64,000 nt of DNA, from positions 1,316,423-1,380,422 of the forward strand of contig NZ_KZ614145.1 in the NCBI RefSeq assembly GCF_002884495.1, read 5' to 3'. This document shows positions 27,293 through 36,460 of this stretch, piece after piece. The first letter of the stretch is position 1. Every line of letters starts with the position of its first letter. The translations under genes were made by a program, and so were the position numbers. The DNA comes from Rummeliibacillus pycnus (lineage in GTDB: Bacteria > Bacillota > Bacilli > Bacillales_A > Planococcaceae). The notes under the pieces are model-generated. The model was given only the letters and a program-made list of their open reading frames with translations, was not told the origin of the DNA and searched no databases.

Positions 27293-28558
27293 TTAGATTC
27301 CCACTAACTGCTTGACTAATATCCGTAACTCATTATTTTTTCTTTGTGCAATCCATTTAAGTACTTGTTCAATTGAAATACTACGCATTACGATTTTTCC
27401 ATTCAACTTTGCTTTTCGATTTATTTCAATATACCTTTCTGTCGTTTCATTGACACCATTAAATACGGGGTAAATTATGGTCGCTTTATAACTTTCTGCC
27501 ATTTGGAAATACTGTGCGTAAATAGAAAGTTGATATAGATCATTTGTTGATACGCGTTTTAAATCATAGCCTTTATATTTTGTATCTAACACGAAAGTTT
27601 CTCCCGAATCTCTATTCTTTACAAGTAAATCCGGGATAATATCCCTATAGCGTTGTCCTTCGAGTAAAAAGGCATCTGTTAAACGTTTTCCATGCTGCAC
27701 CGAAAAGCTAATTGGACAATATTGGTTGAGTAATTGGAAGACAAAAAGCTCAAATAATTCATTCATATCGAGTAAAAACGCAAATTGGAATGTACTATAT
27801 TGTTGCCGATGATTTTGCAAAAATAGCCTTTCAAACAGGTACTTTCCAAGAATATGAACAAGTCTATACATTTCATTTAACCGGTTATATGTAAAGTTAG
27901 GCCATCTATTCCCATTAAACGGTTTACAAATCATTTCAAATTGCTGTCTCAAATGTAAGATTTGTTGCTTGAAATCTCCAATATTCAATTTAGCTAACAT
28001 TTCTAGAACAGTAAGTACTACTTGATTTTCCAATACATCATAGATGAGTTCATCGTACTGGCAATAAACAGATGTCGGTAAATTAAAATTTCTCATGGCA
28101 TTTTCTCTTATTAATATTCGTCCGGATACATTTTTTAAATTATCTTGTTTTGAAACGTAATCCTTTTTCAACGCATTTTGTAACAATTCCTCAGCCTCAG
28201 AAACAAATAACTCTGTAAATTTTAAAAATAAATTATCTTTATGGACAGTGCCTGTGGTGTTTACTTGCTTCCAGAGAGCTTGTCCTTTCGCAAATAATAG
28301 CATGTCCATGACCTTATCGAACTGTTTATCAAACTTTGGCTGAATAATGATTCGTATATTCTCAAGTTCTATTACACCGACATAACTTGTTGTTTTTATA
28401 CGAAGACCCGTTCGCAATTCATCAAAGTAAAAACGTTGCTCCCATGGGGTATTTTTGTGAATGCATGATATATCTTGTAAATAGTTACGCTCATCATTCG
28501 TTAACTCATATTGAATTAATCTCTCGCTATATTCAGAGAGGATGTATTCAACTTTCAT
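27293..28558 (-). CDS. mcrC: McrC-like restriction component (McrBC)
   Basis: The 421-residue protein is the nuclease partner of McrB. It has the McrC N-terminal fold (VGVIELENIRIIIQPKFD near 60-77) and a C-terminal PD-(D/E)xK site: Asp310 (IIPDLLV), Asp325 and Lys327 (FVLDTKYKGY). It overlaps mcrB by 11 bp, indicating translational coupling. McrBC cuts foreign DNA carrying modified cytosine or other modified bases. Both genes are full length, so the system is probably active. Confidence 0.9.
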   Translation of the reverse strand: MKVEYILSEYSERLIQYELTNDERNYLQDISCIHKNTPWEQRFYFDELRTGLRIKTTSYVGVIELENIRIIIQPKFDKQFDKVMDMLLFAKGQALWKQVNTTGTVHKDNLFLKFTELFVSEAEELLQNALKKDYVSKQDNLKNVSGRILIRENAMRNFNLPTSVYCQYDELIYDVLENQVVLTVLEMLAKLNIGDFKQQILHLRQQFEMICKPFNGNRWPNFTYNRLNEMYRLVHILGKYLFERLFLQNHRQQYSTFQFAFLLDMNELFELFVFQLLNQYCPISFSVQHGKRLTDAFLLEGQRYRDIIPDLLVKNRDSGETFVLDTKYKGYDLKRVSTNDLYQLSIYAQYFQMAESYKATIIYPVFNGVNETTERYIEINRKAKLNGKIVMRSISIEQVLKWIAQRKNNELRILVKQLVGI

Positions 28559-30584
28559 GTAAATTCACCTGGAAATGATTTTCAATTGCCTCGATAAATG
28601 CTTCGTTTGAATCCGTAAAAATTCCTCTATTTATATCTTGCTCATCTAAGTCCACAAAACTATCGCCAATAATTTCAGCAAGTAATTGGTAATTATCAAA
28701 ACAATATTCTTGAAGCAGTGGGATTAAATCAAATTCAAAAATATCTTTAATTTCTTCCACAGTCGAAACAACTTTGGCACCTTGCATAAAATAAGCATGT
28801 CCAATTTGTAAATCACGCCCTTGAATGGCTATCAACTTATTATTTAATACTTTTAAAATATCAGATGAATTGACACTTAATCCGTCAACATCTTCATTTA
28901 AAATGTCATAATCTGGCATACATTCAATAAATGCGAAGCGTCGTTTAATCGCTGCATCGATCATTTTAATACTTCGATCTGAAGTGTTCATCGTGCATAT
29001 AAGCATAAGATTTTCGGGAATCGCAAAAGATTCTTTACTTTGTGGCAAAGTAAGTGCCATTCCGCGTTTATCCTTTTCTAACAGCGTAATAAGCTCCCCA
29101 AAAATTTTCGGCACATTTCCTCGATTCAGTTCATCAATTATAAATATATGCATTTTTTCTGTGTTTTCCTTTGCCTTCTTAACAAACTTTTTGAAAACAC
29201 CATCTTCTAAAGAAAATGCCACCATGCCATTCTCTCCTTGAACTGGTCGATATCCTTCAATAAAATCTTCATATTGGTAGGATGGATGGAAAGTACAAAA
29301 CTCAACTGATACATCAATATTTTGTTGTTGCTTCCATTTTATATATTGACGAACTGTATATGTTTTTCCTGTACCTGGAGGGCCAAATAAGATAACCTGT
29401 CCTTTCCGCTCAATTGCTTTGTCTATTTTTTCGTAAAAAGATATATCTCCTTCAAACTCTACACTAGGTTCTGACTTCGCTACTTGACCATTTTCCAACC
29501 ATTCATCAAATTGTTTCTTTGGAACTTTACCAACCGTAATTGTCTTCCATTTGTTTTGTGGTGGAATAACTAATTCACCATTTGCAAATACCTTATCCCA
29601 TGTAACACCTATTGTATGTTGGTAGTGTTCAAACTCGGGTCGATATGTATAACCTTTCTCATTTACAGTACCCATTGCAATAATTTTACTTGTTCCACGA
29701 TTCGCAATAACAATATCTCCAGGTTGTAAATTATAAAAATCCCATATTTCGTTTGCTTTTCTCGTTATAGTTGATGCATTCGGATAATATCCTAGTCGAC
29801 TCATCTGTTCTTTTAACTCGTTAAATGTATTGTACTGAGATAAATCACCAAGTTCTTTCCAACCAATTGCGATGAAATTATTTTCATAACAAGTTTCCCA
29901 ATTCTTTGCGTTATCTCCTGGAGCAATTTTAGTTACAACCTCTTTTTTCATAAATGTTCTATACAAAAAATCTGCCAATATAATTTCATCGTATTGTTGA
30001 AGTTCTTCTTGTGCATACAGTGTATCGCGTAACAACATACTTAAATATACACAATCTTGTGAATCCATTCTTTTCTCTTCTACTCCAAGCTGAGATAAAA
30101 ACAGTTTTAAGTGCTGTACTTGATAGATTGGAAGTAACTTATTTGGAGCATACATAAAGGAAATTTTACCCTTTAACATGGATTTACTATGAAGTAAATT
30201 ATCTTCTGTTATATTCCTATAACTTTCACTATGTACTTGATCAATTATTGCAATAATATCTTGTCGTAGCTTTTCCCATGCTTCTTGCTCTGACGAAAAT
30301 TCTTGAGGGTAAAACCAAGCGTTTTCTTTTTTCTTAAAGTAAATGACATGTTTCGCTGCAGAACCACCTTTAATACTACCGAGAGGGATAGTATTATACT
30401 CTAACCACCAACTAAAAGAATCTTTTGGCTGCAAGCCTAGTGCATATTGTTCAATTGTTAAATCTTTTAATGATTCATAAGGAAATAACTCTAAAAATTG
30501 TGTATGTAACAACTTAGCTTTCTCTAAATATTTCAACCGCTCTGGTGTAACAAAATCCTTAACGGCTTGTACTAAATTTCCCAC
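28548..30584 (-). CDS. mcrB: McrB-like GTPase with EVE-like reader domain
   Basis: The 678-residue protein has a C-terminal McrB AAA+ motor: Walker A GPPGTGKTYT at 401-410, then CTFHPSYQYEDFIEGYRPV. The McrB signature FIIDELNRGNVPKIFGELITLLE and the sensor CTMNTSDRSIKMIDAAIKRRFAF follow. Before the motor, residues about 222-360 (NWETCYENNFIAIGW, LQPGDIVIANRG, YQHTIGVTWDK) look like an EVE/PUA-type modified-base reader. The first 210 residues are a third, unrecognised domain. The reader probably sets which modified DNA is attacked. Operon with mcrC. Confidence 0.85.
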   Translation of the reverse strand: MGNLVQAVKDFVTPERLKYLEKAKLLHTQFLELFPYESLKDLTIEQYALGLQPKDSFSWWLEYNTIPLGSIKGGSAAKHVIYFKKKENAWFYPQEFSSEQEAWEKLRQDIIAIIDQVHSESYRNITEDNLLHSKSMLKGKISFMYAPNKLLPIYQVQHLKLFLSQLGVEEKRMDSQDCVYLSMLLRDTLYAQEELQQYDEIILADFLYRTFMKKEVVTKIAPGDNAKNWETCYENNFIAIGWKELGDLSQYNTFNELKEQMSRLGYYPNASTITRKANEIWDFYNLQPGDIVIANRGTSKIIAMGTVNEKGYTYRPEFEHYQHTIGVTWDKVFANGELVIPPQNKWKTITVGKVPKKQFDEWLENGQVAKSEPSVEFEGDISFYEKIDKAIERKGQVILFGPPGTGKTYTVRQYIKWKQQQNIDVSVEFCTFHPSYQYEDFIEGYRPVQGENGMVAFSLEDGVFKKFVKKAKENTEKMHIFIIDELNRGNVPKIFGELITLLEKDKRGMALTLPQSKESFAIPENLMLICTMNTSDRSIKMIDAAIKRRFAFIECMPDYDILNEDVDGLSVNSSDILKVLNNKLIAIQGRDLQIGHAYFMQGAKVVSTVEEIKDIFEFDLIPLLQEYCFDNYQLLAEIIGDSFVDLDEQDINRGIFTDSNEAFIEAIENHFQVNLHES

Positions 30585-30782
30585 TTTTCTCCACCCCTTA
30601 ATTCACCATTTATTCGTGCTAATGAATTTTTTAGTTTGTTTTTCCATAAATCTTGATTCTATGAAAAAATAGCATTCCAACAAACAACAAATTATTCCTT
30701 CTAATTAAATATAATAAAGAAAGATTCCTTTGTTAAATATAAATACTTAACAAAAGAAATCCTTCATGTAATTCATAAACTA

Positions 30783-31094
30783 TTAAGCTTTCGCTTTAAT
30801 ACGAAATGCCAAAATTCCTGCAATGACTAAGAAAATGAATGCAACGATAAAGAATAATCCGTTAGCAAATAAACCATAAATTGATATTAGAATAAGTCCA
30901 ATTCCGCCAATTTTGTTAAATTTCCAAGCTATAAATCCTAAGAAGATTGATAGGGCGGATAACCAGAAAACGGTTGCTCCGTCATTTGCCATTGCTTCTT
31001 CCCCGAATCCAGCTCCAAAGGCTGTGACTAAAAAGCCACTTGCTAATCCTGATAATCCACCTAAAATTGCTAGTACTGCTACCCAAATTTTCAT
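30783..31094 (-). CDS. Small membrane protein, DUF4064-like
   Basis: The 103-residue protein has four hydrophobic segments: MKIWVAVLAILGGLSGLASGF at the start, then ATVFWLSALSIFLGFIAW, a glycine-rich middle and a short charged tail, the DUF4064 pattern. Function unknown. It lies 32 nt downstream of a DUF4352 lipoprotein gene, a frequent pairing in Bacillales, so the two are probably co-transcribed. Confidence 0.75.
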   Translation of the reverse strand: MKIWVAVLAILGGLSGLASGFLVTAFGAGFGEEAMANDGATVFWLSALSIFLGFIAWKFNKIGGIGLILISIYGLFANGLFFIVAFIFLVIAGILAFRIKAKA

Positions 31095-31126
31095 GTTTCT
31101 TTCTTCCTTTCTAACTTAGAAAACTA

Positions 31127-31648
31127 TTATTTTAATTCTGATTTTTTGAGTTTAAATTTAATTTCTGCATTATTTTTTAACGAGAAAGAAGGTTCATAGT
31201 ACAATTCATATTCTTTTGAATATGGTACATCAAATGCAATCTTCCCTGTCATTGTTTTTCCTTTTTTGACTTCTCCGCTTAAGGTATAATCAAACCCAAA
31301 ATATTGTTCTTGCATATTCCCTTTTGCATCAGAAATTGTGAATTCCGTGTTGTCTACAAAGCCATTGTTTGCACTGTTGTTTTTAGCACTGACTTCAATC
31401 TCTAAAACCTTTCCTTTTTCAGTTTTTACATACTCTGCTGGTTTTACAAATTTAGCAGAAACTAATTTTATTTCCATGCCATCAATAGAAACCGTATCAC
31501 CTACTTTATAAAATGTAGGTGCCTTTTTCACTTTCTTTTCAGTTGTTTTTGTGCTTTGATCAACTTGTTTGACCTCAGCTTCACCACATGCAGTCAAAAT
31601 AGCCATTAAAAACGCAGATACAATGATCAATTTTAATATTTTGTTCAT
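31127..31648 (-). CDS. DUF4352 family lipoprotein
   Basis: The 173-residue protein starts with a lipoprotein signal peptide ending in the lipobox LTAC (Cys21), followed by a charged linker and an immunoglobulin-like DUF4352 domain (about 45-173; KVGDTVSIDGMEIKLVSAKF, VLEIEVSAKNNS). DUF4352 domains lie on the outer face of the membrane and often act as stress or immunity accessory proteins. Good ribosome site (GGAGG). Probably one operon with the DUF4064 gene. Confidence 0.85.
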   Translation of the reverse strand: MNKILKLIIVSAFLMAILTACGEAEVKQVDQSTKTTEKKVKKAPTFYKVGDTVSIDGMEIKLVSAKFVKPAEYVKTEKGKVLEIEVSAKNNSANNGFVDNTEFTISDAKGNMQEQYFGFDYTLSGEVKKGKTMTGKIAFDVPYSKEYELYYEPSFSLKNNAEIKFKLKKSELK

Positions 31649-31916
31649 ATTTACCTCCTAATGTTTTAAGTCTATTTTCGAAGGATAAGTAAAACATTTT
31701 TTATATTTATTTACATTAAATTGATGAAAGAAATAAGAAAATTAGTTCCATCCGATTTGGTAATGTTTGCTACATCCTTCTTCCGTCAATAATCCTATCA
31801 AACATTAGGGACAAAAGATGTCCATCTTCGCGTATTAAAAATTTTTTCTTATAAAATTTAATAGTAGTCATCTAGGAACAAACTCGATGATTTTATCAAA
31901 TTATTGGTATCTAATA

Positions 31917-32888
31917 TTATTCATATAAATTGTTCATTTTTCGAATAGTTTTGGCTAGCGTTTCTCTAAAATGTGCAGGTTCAAGTACTTCGATATATTC
32001 TGCTTGGCTTAGTAACCACATTTTGATGCCTTCCCCGAAAACTTCTGCCGTAAATACTGTACCTGATCCATCTTGTTTTACGATTTTGGCTGTTGGAAGT
32101 CGATCTAATATTGCTTGTGGTGACCAACCTTTATATCGAAACTTAATATGTAATAATTCTCCACTGTACATGAATTGAACTCTTTTTTTGAATTCTCCTT
32201 CTTGGAAGCGATCGCTATATGGTACTTTAAATTTATCGGGTAATATTTTGACTTCTTCTATCCGATCCACTCGATAGGTTTTTGGAAAATCTAAGTCTAC
32301 GTTTGATTGATAAGCAATGAGATAAAAGTAAAATTCTGAAAAAATGAGGCCCACAGGTTTTAGGATTTTTGCTTTCGCTTTATTTTCATATTCTTTTTTA
32401 TATGCCACTTGAATAAGGTTTTTACTGTTTATCGATTTTGCTAAATTCCAAAGCGTTTCAAAGATTGATTTGCTATTTTGTAAGCTTTCATATAAATACT
32501 TTTCATTACTAATGATACTTTCAATTAATTTTTTATTTTCACTTACAGATAACTCAAGTAAATGATCAATAATGGCTTGCATTTCTTTTTTAGGAAAAGC
32601 TCTTGAATCCATTAAAATTTTCACAATTGCAAGTAATTCTTGTGATGAAATATATTTTTGTTCTTCTCGACTAATCGTATAGTTTTTTTCCTTTTTATTA
32701 AAAACCAAATAACTACCAGGATCTTCAATCTCTAGATATTCTCTAATATCACCAATATCTCTTTGAATGGTTTTTTCACTCACACCAAAGCGAGTCGCTT
32801 CTTCAAGCTTGCTGATTGACTTTCCACTCTTCAATCTATTAAAAAGTGATAGCAATCGAATATTTTGGTTATTCATTTTCTCACTCAT
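31917..32888 (-). CDS. WYL-domain transcriptional regulator
   Basis: The 323-residue protein begins with a DeoR/HTH_11 winged helix (RLLSLFNRLKSGKSISKLEEATRFGVSEKTIQRDIGDIREYL, recognition helix about 37-49). It continues with a WYL-type ligand domain (LIQVAYKKEYENKAKAKILKPVGLIFSEFYFYLIAY) and ends with the WCX extension. WYL regulators sense nucleic acids or nucleotide signals and often control defence genes. No obvious target is adjacent; the lipoprotein operon lies downstream on the same strand. Confidence 0.85.
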   Translation of the reverse strand: MSEKMNNQNIRLLSLFNRLKSGKSISKLEEATRFGVSEKTIQRDIGDIREYLEIEDPGSYLVFNKKEKNYTISREEQKYISSQELLAIVKILMDSRAFPKKEMQAIIDHLLELSVSENKKLIESIISNEKYLYESLQNSKSIFETLWNLAKSINSKNLIQVAYKKEYENKAKAKILKPVGLIFSEFYFYLIAYQSNVDLDFPKTYRVDRIEEVKILPDKFKVPYSDRFQEGEFKKRVQFMYSGELLHIKFRYKGWSPQAILDRLPTAKIVKQDGSGTVFTAEVFGEGIKMWLLSQAEYIEVLEPAHFRETLAKTIRKMNNLYE

Positions 32889-33151
32889 AAAATCACCTTT
32901 TGCAGTTTTTTTAGTTTAAACTATAGTTGCATGTTACTTTAGCTATAACGATTCTCATTATAGCACTGTTAGAGATATACAGTTTTACCTTTTTTGTATG
33001 TATAGTTATTCTCATTTACAGCCTGCAAAAGTTTACGGAAAATCGTACTTGGATTTTTTATGTATTTGAATTAATTTCATAAGTCAGTTTTTGTTAAAAA
33101 ATACATACAATTCAACCTGTAAAAGTGTAAAATGTTCATATTTGGAAATTA
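32889..33151. other. Intergenic region
   Basis: AT-rich, no gene. Two short inverted segments (GATTCTCATTATAGC and TTATTCTCATTTA, 32949-33016) resemble each other and could be autoregulatory sites for the WYL gene. Confidence 0.3.
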
Positions 33152-33260
33152 CGCTCCAGATGGCGCTTTCCACGGGCTTGGCTTCAATCTCCTCGTCACT
33201 CCGTTCCTGCGGGGCTTTCAGCTCAAGCTATTCCCGTAGGAGTCGCCATCTTCCGCTCCA
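33152..33260 (+). repeat. Interspersed repeat family B, copy 2
   Basis: A compact form of the element at 8721. The ends CGCTCCAGATGGCGCTTTCC and AGTCGCCATCTTCCGCTCC form an inverted repeat, and the interior is GC-rich (CTCCTCGTCACTCCG, TGCGGGGCTT). No coding capacity is supported. Confidence 0.75.
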
Positions 33261-33369
33261 TAATGAAATAGTAGATAATATTAAAAGTTCGGAATTTTAG
33301 TGTAGATTTTGCATTATTAAATTAACTCATTTATCTAATGAATAACCAAATTTGTTAATTTTTATTTCC

Positions 33370-33398
33370 TTGATAAAATAACAATCCCCTCATATACT
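33370..33398 (+). promoter_or_regulatory. Promoter of type I antitoxin RNA, copy 2
   Basis: TTGATA (33370-33375), a 17-base spacer and TATACT (33393-33398), equivalent to the promoters at 287 and 37314. Confidence 0.75.
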
Positions 33399-33404
33399 TA
33401 AGAT

Positions 33405-33539
33405 AGTAAAATCATAACTTAAAAAGACCGCTGATGTTGGAGCATCAAACGGTCAATTATAGTTGGTTTCCTCAAGGGGATTGGCTAAAATGTGCAGATA
33501 ATCCATTCGAGCCTTTAACTCAAGGATGGGTTATTTTTT
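33405..33539 (+). ncRNA. Antitoxin RNA, copy 2, without an intact toxin
   Basis: The promoter, the stem near 33424-33455 (GACCGCTGATG / CATCAAACGGTC), the CCTCAAGGGGATTGGCT element and the 3' terminator (33500-33539) are all kept. The opposing toxin frame has decayed, so this is an orphan copy. It may still pair with the mRNAs of the intact toxin loci because the shared segments are nearly identical. Confidence 0.65.
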
Positions 33540-33645
33540 GTTTATACCTCTTATTTATATAAGGTATGCTAGTATTATTACTTTATGCTGAAACGACTAC
33601 TGTTCCAAATACTCAGCTACATGCAGAATTATTGGCATAACAATT
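33540..33645 (-). pseudogene. Decayed type I toxin remnant
   Basis: Read on the minus strand, TTTGGAACAGTAGTCGTTTC aligns with the toxin gene segment at 37478-37564 (there GCAGCATTAGTCGTTTC), but stops and an insertion of about 40 bases break the frame. The strong ribosome site and ATG of the intact copies are gone. Confidence 0.5.
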
Positions 33646-33698
33646 CCTTTTTACATTCAAACATTACTTTATAGAATCTATCAACATCCTCTTAATAC

Positions 33699-33732
33699 CA
33701 AAGAAAGGCTATCCTAGTAGGAAGCCTTTTTT
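33699..33732 (-). terminator. Terminator of the candidate immunity gene
   Basis: AAAGGCTTCC pairs with a GGATAGCCTTT arm, with T-rich flanks on both strands; it lies directly after the gene's stop codon. Confidence 0.65.
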
Positions 33733-33735
33733 CGC

Positions 33736-34242
33736 TTATGACTCATGTCTATTTGAGTTTTTACTCCAATTTTTAATTAATGCTAATTCTTCTTTTAAAC
33801 CATCGGAATATTGACCTTCACTTATATAATCTGTGAATTCGATGAATTTGATTGCGGCATTATAAAATTCATCAAGAAATTCTTTTTGATTACAAATCAT
33901 AATTTGATTTTCTAAAGATAACATTAATTCGTTTTTTGATTTTTTTTCAAATTTTATTTCTAATGGTGAATTTGGATAATAAACTTCCCCATATCCTTCC
34001 TTTAAGTAATCTATTAAAGCATTATTATAATATTGCCAAAGTGGTGAAATTTCATCTGATTCATCAAAATCGATAATTTCTCCCTTTTCGCCATTTTTAA
34101 ATGTGATCGTTCCATCTAAATTTAAAAATCCATCTTCCATAAAGTCTTCTTTTCGATTAACAAAATCTTTAATTTTCTCTTTTTCATTCAAACTAGCATA
34201 TTTGTCTTCATTTTCTAAATAAATATAAGTTTCTATTTTCAT
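33736..34242 (-). CDS. Candidate immunity protein for the adjacent secreted toxin
   Basis: The 168-residue soluble, acidic protein has many Glu/Asp residues and no signal peptide or catalytic motif, as is typical of toxin-immunity proteins. It lies 13 nt downstream of a secreted toxin pseudogene on the same strand, with its own good ribosome site (AAGGAG). The role is inferred only from position and composition. Its frame is intact although the toxin frame is broken. Confidence 0.55.
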   Translation of the reverse strand: MKIETYIYLENEDKYASLNEKEKIKDFVNRKEDFMEDGFLNLDGTITFKNGEKGEIIDFDESDEISPLWQYYNNALIDYLKEGYGEVYYPNSPLEIKFEKKSKNELMLSLENQIMICNQKEFLDEFYNAAIKFIEFTDYISEGQYSDGLKEELALIKNWSKNSNRHES

Positions 34243-34255
34243 CGTATTCTCCTTC

Positions 34256-34861
34256 TTATTTAGCTACAGGATACAATTGACGTATATGTCCTCTTTCAAC
34301 GCCTAAAACATACTCTACGCCATCAACTTTCCCTTTCACTTGCTTCGAACTGTTAGAAGAAACTTTAGAAAGCGTTTGTCTATTTTGTTTAGCTACACTA
34401 ATAGCTATTCTTTCTATATCCTTTACCGATAATCTAGAATCAAAAAAGGTTTGTTTCTTTACACTTTTCTTACTATCCGTCCAATACTTAGGATGATGTC
34501 TTTCTAGCATATGATTCATATCAGTTTTTGTTAGATAATATTTTTTGGATCCAACTGAATAAGATGTTCCTTTATAATTTTTTAATGCATTAGTAACTTT
34601 TGATTTAGGCACTTTTTTAAAAGTTTTTGAGCCAACTTTTGCTAACCTTGTAACACCTTGAATAACTAATCTACCAACTAATACTACCCATGCATCAGCT
34701 TCTTTATATCCAACTTCAATGTTACTATTTTCTTTTCCAAAATATGACCCTAAAGTAGATGAAGGAATAGAATAATCATTATTTTCTTTTAAATATATAG
34801 AGGGTGCAAAAACTGAAATAACTTAGCTAAAAATAATAATTAACGCTATTTTTTTCCTCAA
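34256..34861 (-). pseudogene. Secreted polymorphic-type toxin interrupted in its signal peptide
   Basis: The frame begins at TTG 34861 with AAGGGG 9 nt upstream. It reads a signal peptide (LRKKIALIIIFS), then TAA at 34825-34823, then resumes in frame as VISVFAPSIYLKENNDYS and runs to 34256. The C-terminal domain (TKTDMNHMLERHHPKYW, QTFFDSRLSVKDIERIAISV, GVERGHIRQLYPVAK) looks like the nuclease-type C-terminal domains of Bacillus polymorphic/LXG toxins, with a conserved His pair. A single base change (TTA to TAA) explains the stop. A restart at GTG 34612 would give 118 residues without export. A frameshifted second remnant is at 54290-54400. Confidence 0.7.
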
Positions 34862-35110
34862 TTTTTAATAAACCCCTTATAGATATAGTTTTATAAATTA
34901 TATCTATTTTGAAATCCAAATCAAATAAATTATACAAAAAGGTAAATAATTACCACAGAACTTTATTTTGTTTAAATCTTTTTGACTGAATCAATTTCAT
35001 AAATCCATTTATGTTTATAAATATAAATAATTAAATCCAACTACGTACTAATAATCAGATTTTGCAATTTCACTCCCGATAGCTCTTTCCGAGGCACCAG
35101 TACCTTCCTT

Positions 35111-36295
35111 CTATTTTTCTTCTACAATTCCCCCTTCATCAACATTAGCTAGGCCCTTCTCTCTCTTCGGTTTCCAAACAGATAAAACCCCCAAGATTAA
35201 ACTCACTATTCCAATCCATGTTAAAGCTGCAGTAGATGTATTCCAACGAATTGCATCATCAAAGAAGAATAGTTCACGTAATCCTTCAGTCATAAAGCGC
35301 ATTGGTAGCCAAGGATAGATCCAATCCTTGTAAAAGACTGGCATGACTTCTGGTGTTATTTGTAATAATGGAATGCCAAAGAATAGTAGTAATACAAAAA
35401 TCGGAATGCCAGCGAATCCAATCCAGCTTAAAATCGCGAATATCATTAAGGTAAAGCTACAGCTTGTTAAAGTTAAAAATAGCGCTGTATCTAGTAAACT
35501 TGGAAAATCGTAATCGAGTATAGATGTGGCAAACCAAGTTAGTCCGAAGCCTGTTACAACACCAATGATAAGACTAACGCCTAGCTGAATGAGACGTGCC
35601 AACAGTTCTTCCTTTTGATTGTTGAAGATTCGTTTTTTTATCGAAAGGAAAATCAAAACAGCGCCTATTAAGCTACCAAACCATAATGGTTGGAATAAAG
35701 ATAATGGTGCATTACCTAATGTTCCCGTTGGATGAACCATTACGGTATTTTTCGTAATAGGTGATGTTAAGATTTTAGCCTGTTCTACTGACAGCTTCAC
35801 ATGCTTGGCTTGTAAAGCACCTAATATCTCTCCACTTATTTTTCCGTTGAATTGGTCAACGATGCCGTTTAGAGCTTGATTTACTATATTTGCAATAGTA
35901 GCGTTTTTCCCTTGATTGACTACTAGTTTCATTTCTGGAGAAACAGGTGATGGTGATTGTAAAGTCATGTACTTTTTACTAAAGTCAGATGGAATGACGA
36001 TTGCTCCATAATAGCTTTGATCATCCATTCCCTTTTGCATTTCATCTTGATTTTTTAGGTTCACCCATTTAATCATTGGTTCTTCATCCGTTTTTTGCTT
36101 CTCAGTAGCCTGTTGAATCCCCTTCAAAATGGTTTCACCCATATTATTCTTTCCTACTCCTTGATCTTCGTTGACAAGAGCTATTTTCAAGTTTTTAGGT
36201 GCCTGATGAGTAGTTGGAATTTGCGTACAACTAAAGATAAATATCAAAATCAAAGAAATAATTGGTGCAAGTATTAAAAATTTATGGTTCTTCAT
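35111..36295 (-). CDS. YhgE/Pip-like membrane protein (ABC-2 type permease family)
   Basis: The 394-residue protein has an N-terminal membrane helix, then a long extracytoplasmic region (about 35-210; LKIALVNEDQGVGKNNMGETI, SYYGAIVIPSDFSKKY). Six C-terminal helices follow (about 215-375). This layout matches YhgE/Pip and DUF3533 proteins, related to type VII/ESX accessory and drug or lipid export membrane proteins. ATG 36295 follows GAGGGAGAG. It is divergent from a TetR gene, which likely represses it. A secreted-toxin locus lies just downstream, but a link is not shown. Confidence 0.75.
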   Translation of the reverse strand: MKNHKFLILAPIISLILIFIFSCTQIPTTHQAPKNLKIALVNEDQGVGKNNMGETILKGIQQATEKQKTDEEPMIKWVNLKNQDEMQKGMDDQSYYGAIVIPSDFSKKYMTLQSPSPVSPEMKLVVNQGKNATIANIVNQALNGIVDQFNGKISGEILGALQAKHVKLSVEQAKILTSPITKNTVMVHPTGTLGNAPLSLFQPLWFGSLIGAVLIFLSIKKRIFNNQKEELLARLIQLGVSLIIGVVTGFGLTWFATSILDYDFPSLLDTALFLTLTSCSFTLMIFAILSWIGFAGIPIFVLLLFFGIPLLQITPEVMPVFYKDWIYPWLPMRFMTEGLRELFFFDDAIRWNTSTAALTWIGIVSLILGVLSVWKPKREKGLANVDEGGIVEEK

Positions 36296-36343
36296 TAAAT
36301 CTCTCCCTCTCAGATAATAAACATAATGTTGATTAATGAACTC

Positions 36344-36386
36344 ATTGTTTATTATATTCAAGATAGTGTAATATACAATAAACAAT
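36344..36386. promoter_or_regulatory. Inverted repeat in the divergent YhgE-TetR promoter
   Basis: ATTGTTTATT (36344-36353) and AATAAACAAT (36377-36386) are perfect 10-bp inverted arms with centres 33 bp apart, in the intergenic region shared with the TetR gene. A likely operator for that regulator. Confidence 0.55.
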
Positions 36387-36460
36387 AAAAATCACCTTGT
36401 TGATTTTTAAACACTTATATAATAACTGTTCATTATCTTATGAATTAGGAGATGTTTTTT

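Noticed and set aside
33091-33300. 69-codon frame over the repeat B element
   Set aside because: It is created by the repeat sequence; no ribosome site, and the other copies of the element do not keep the frame.
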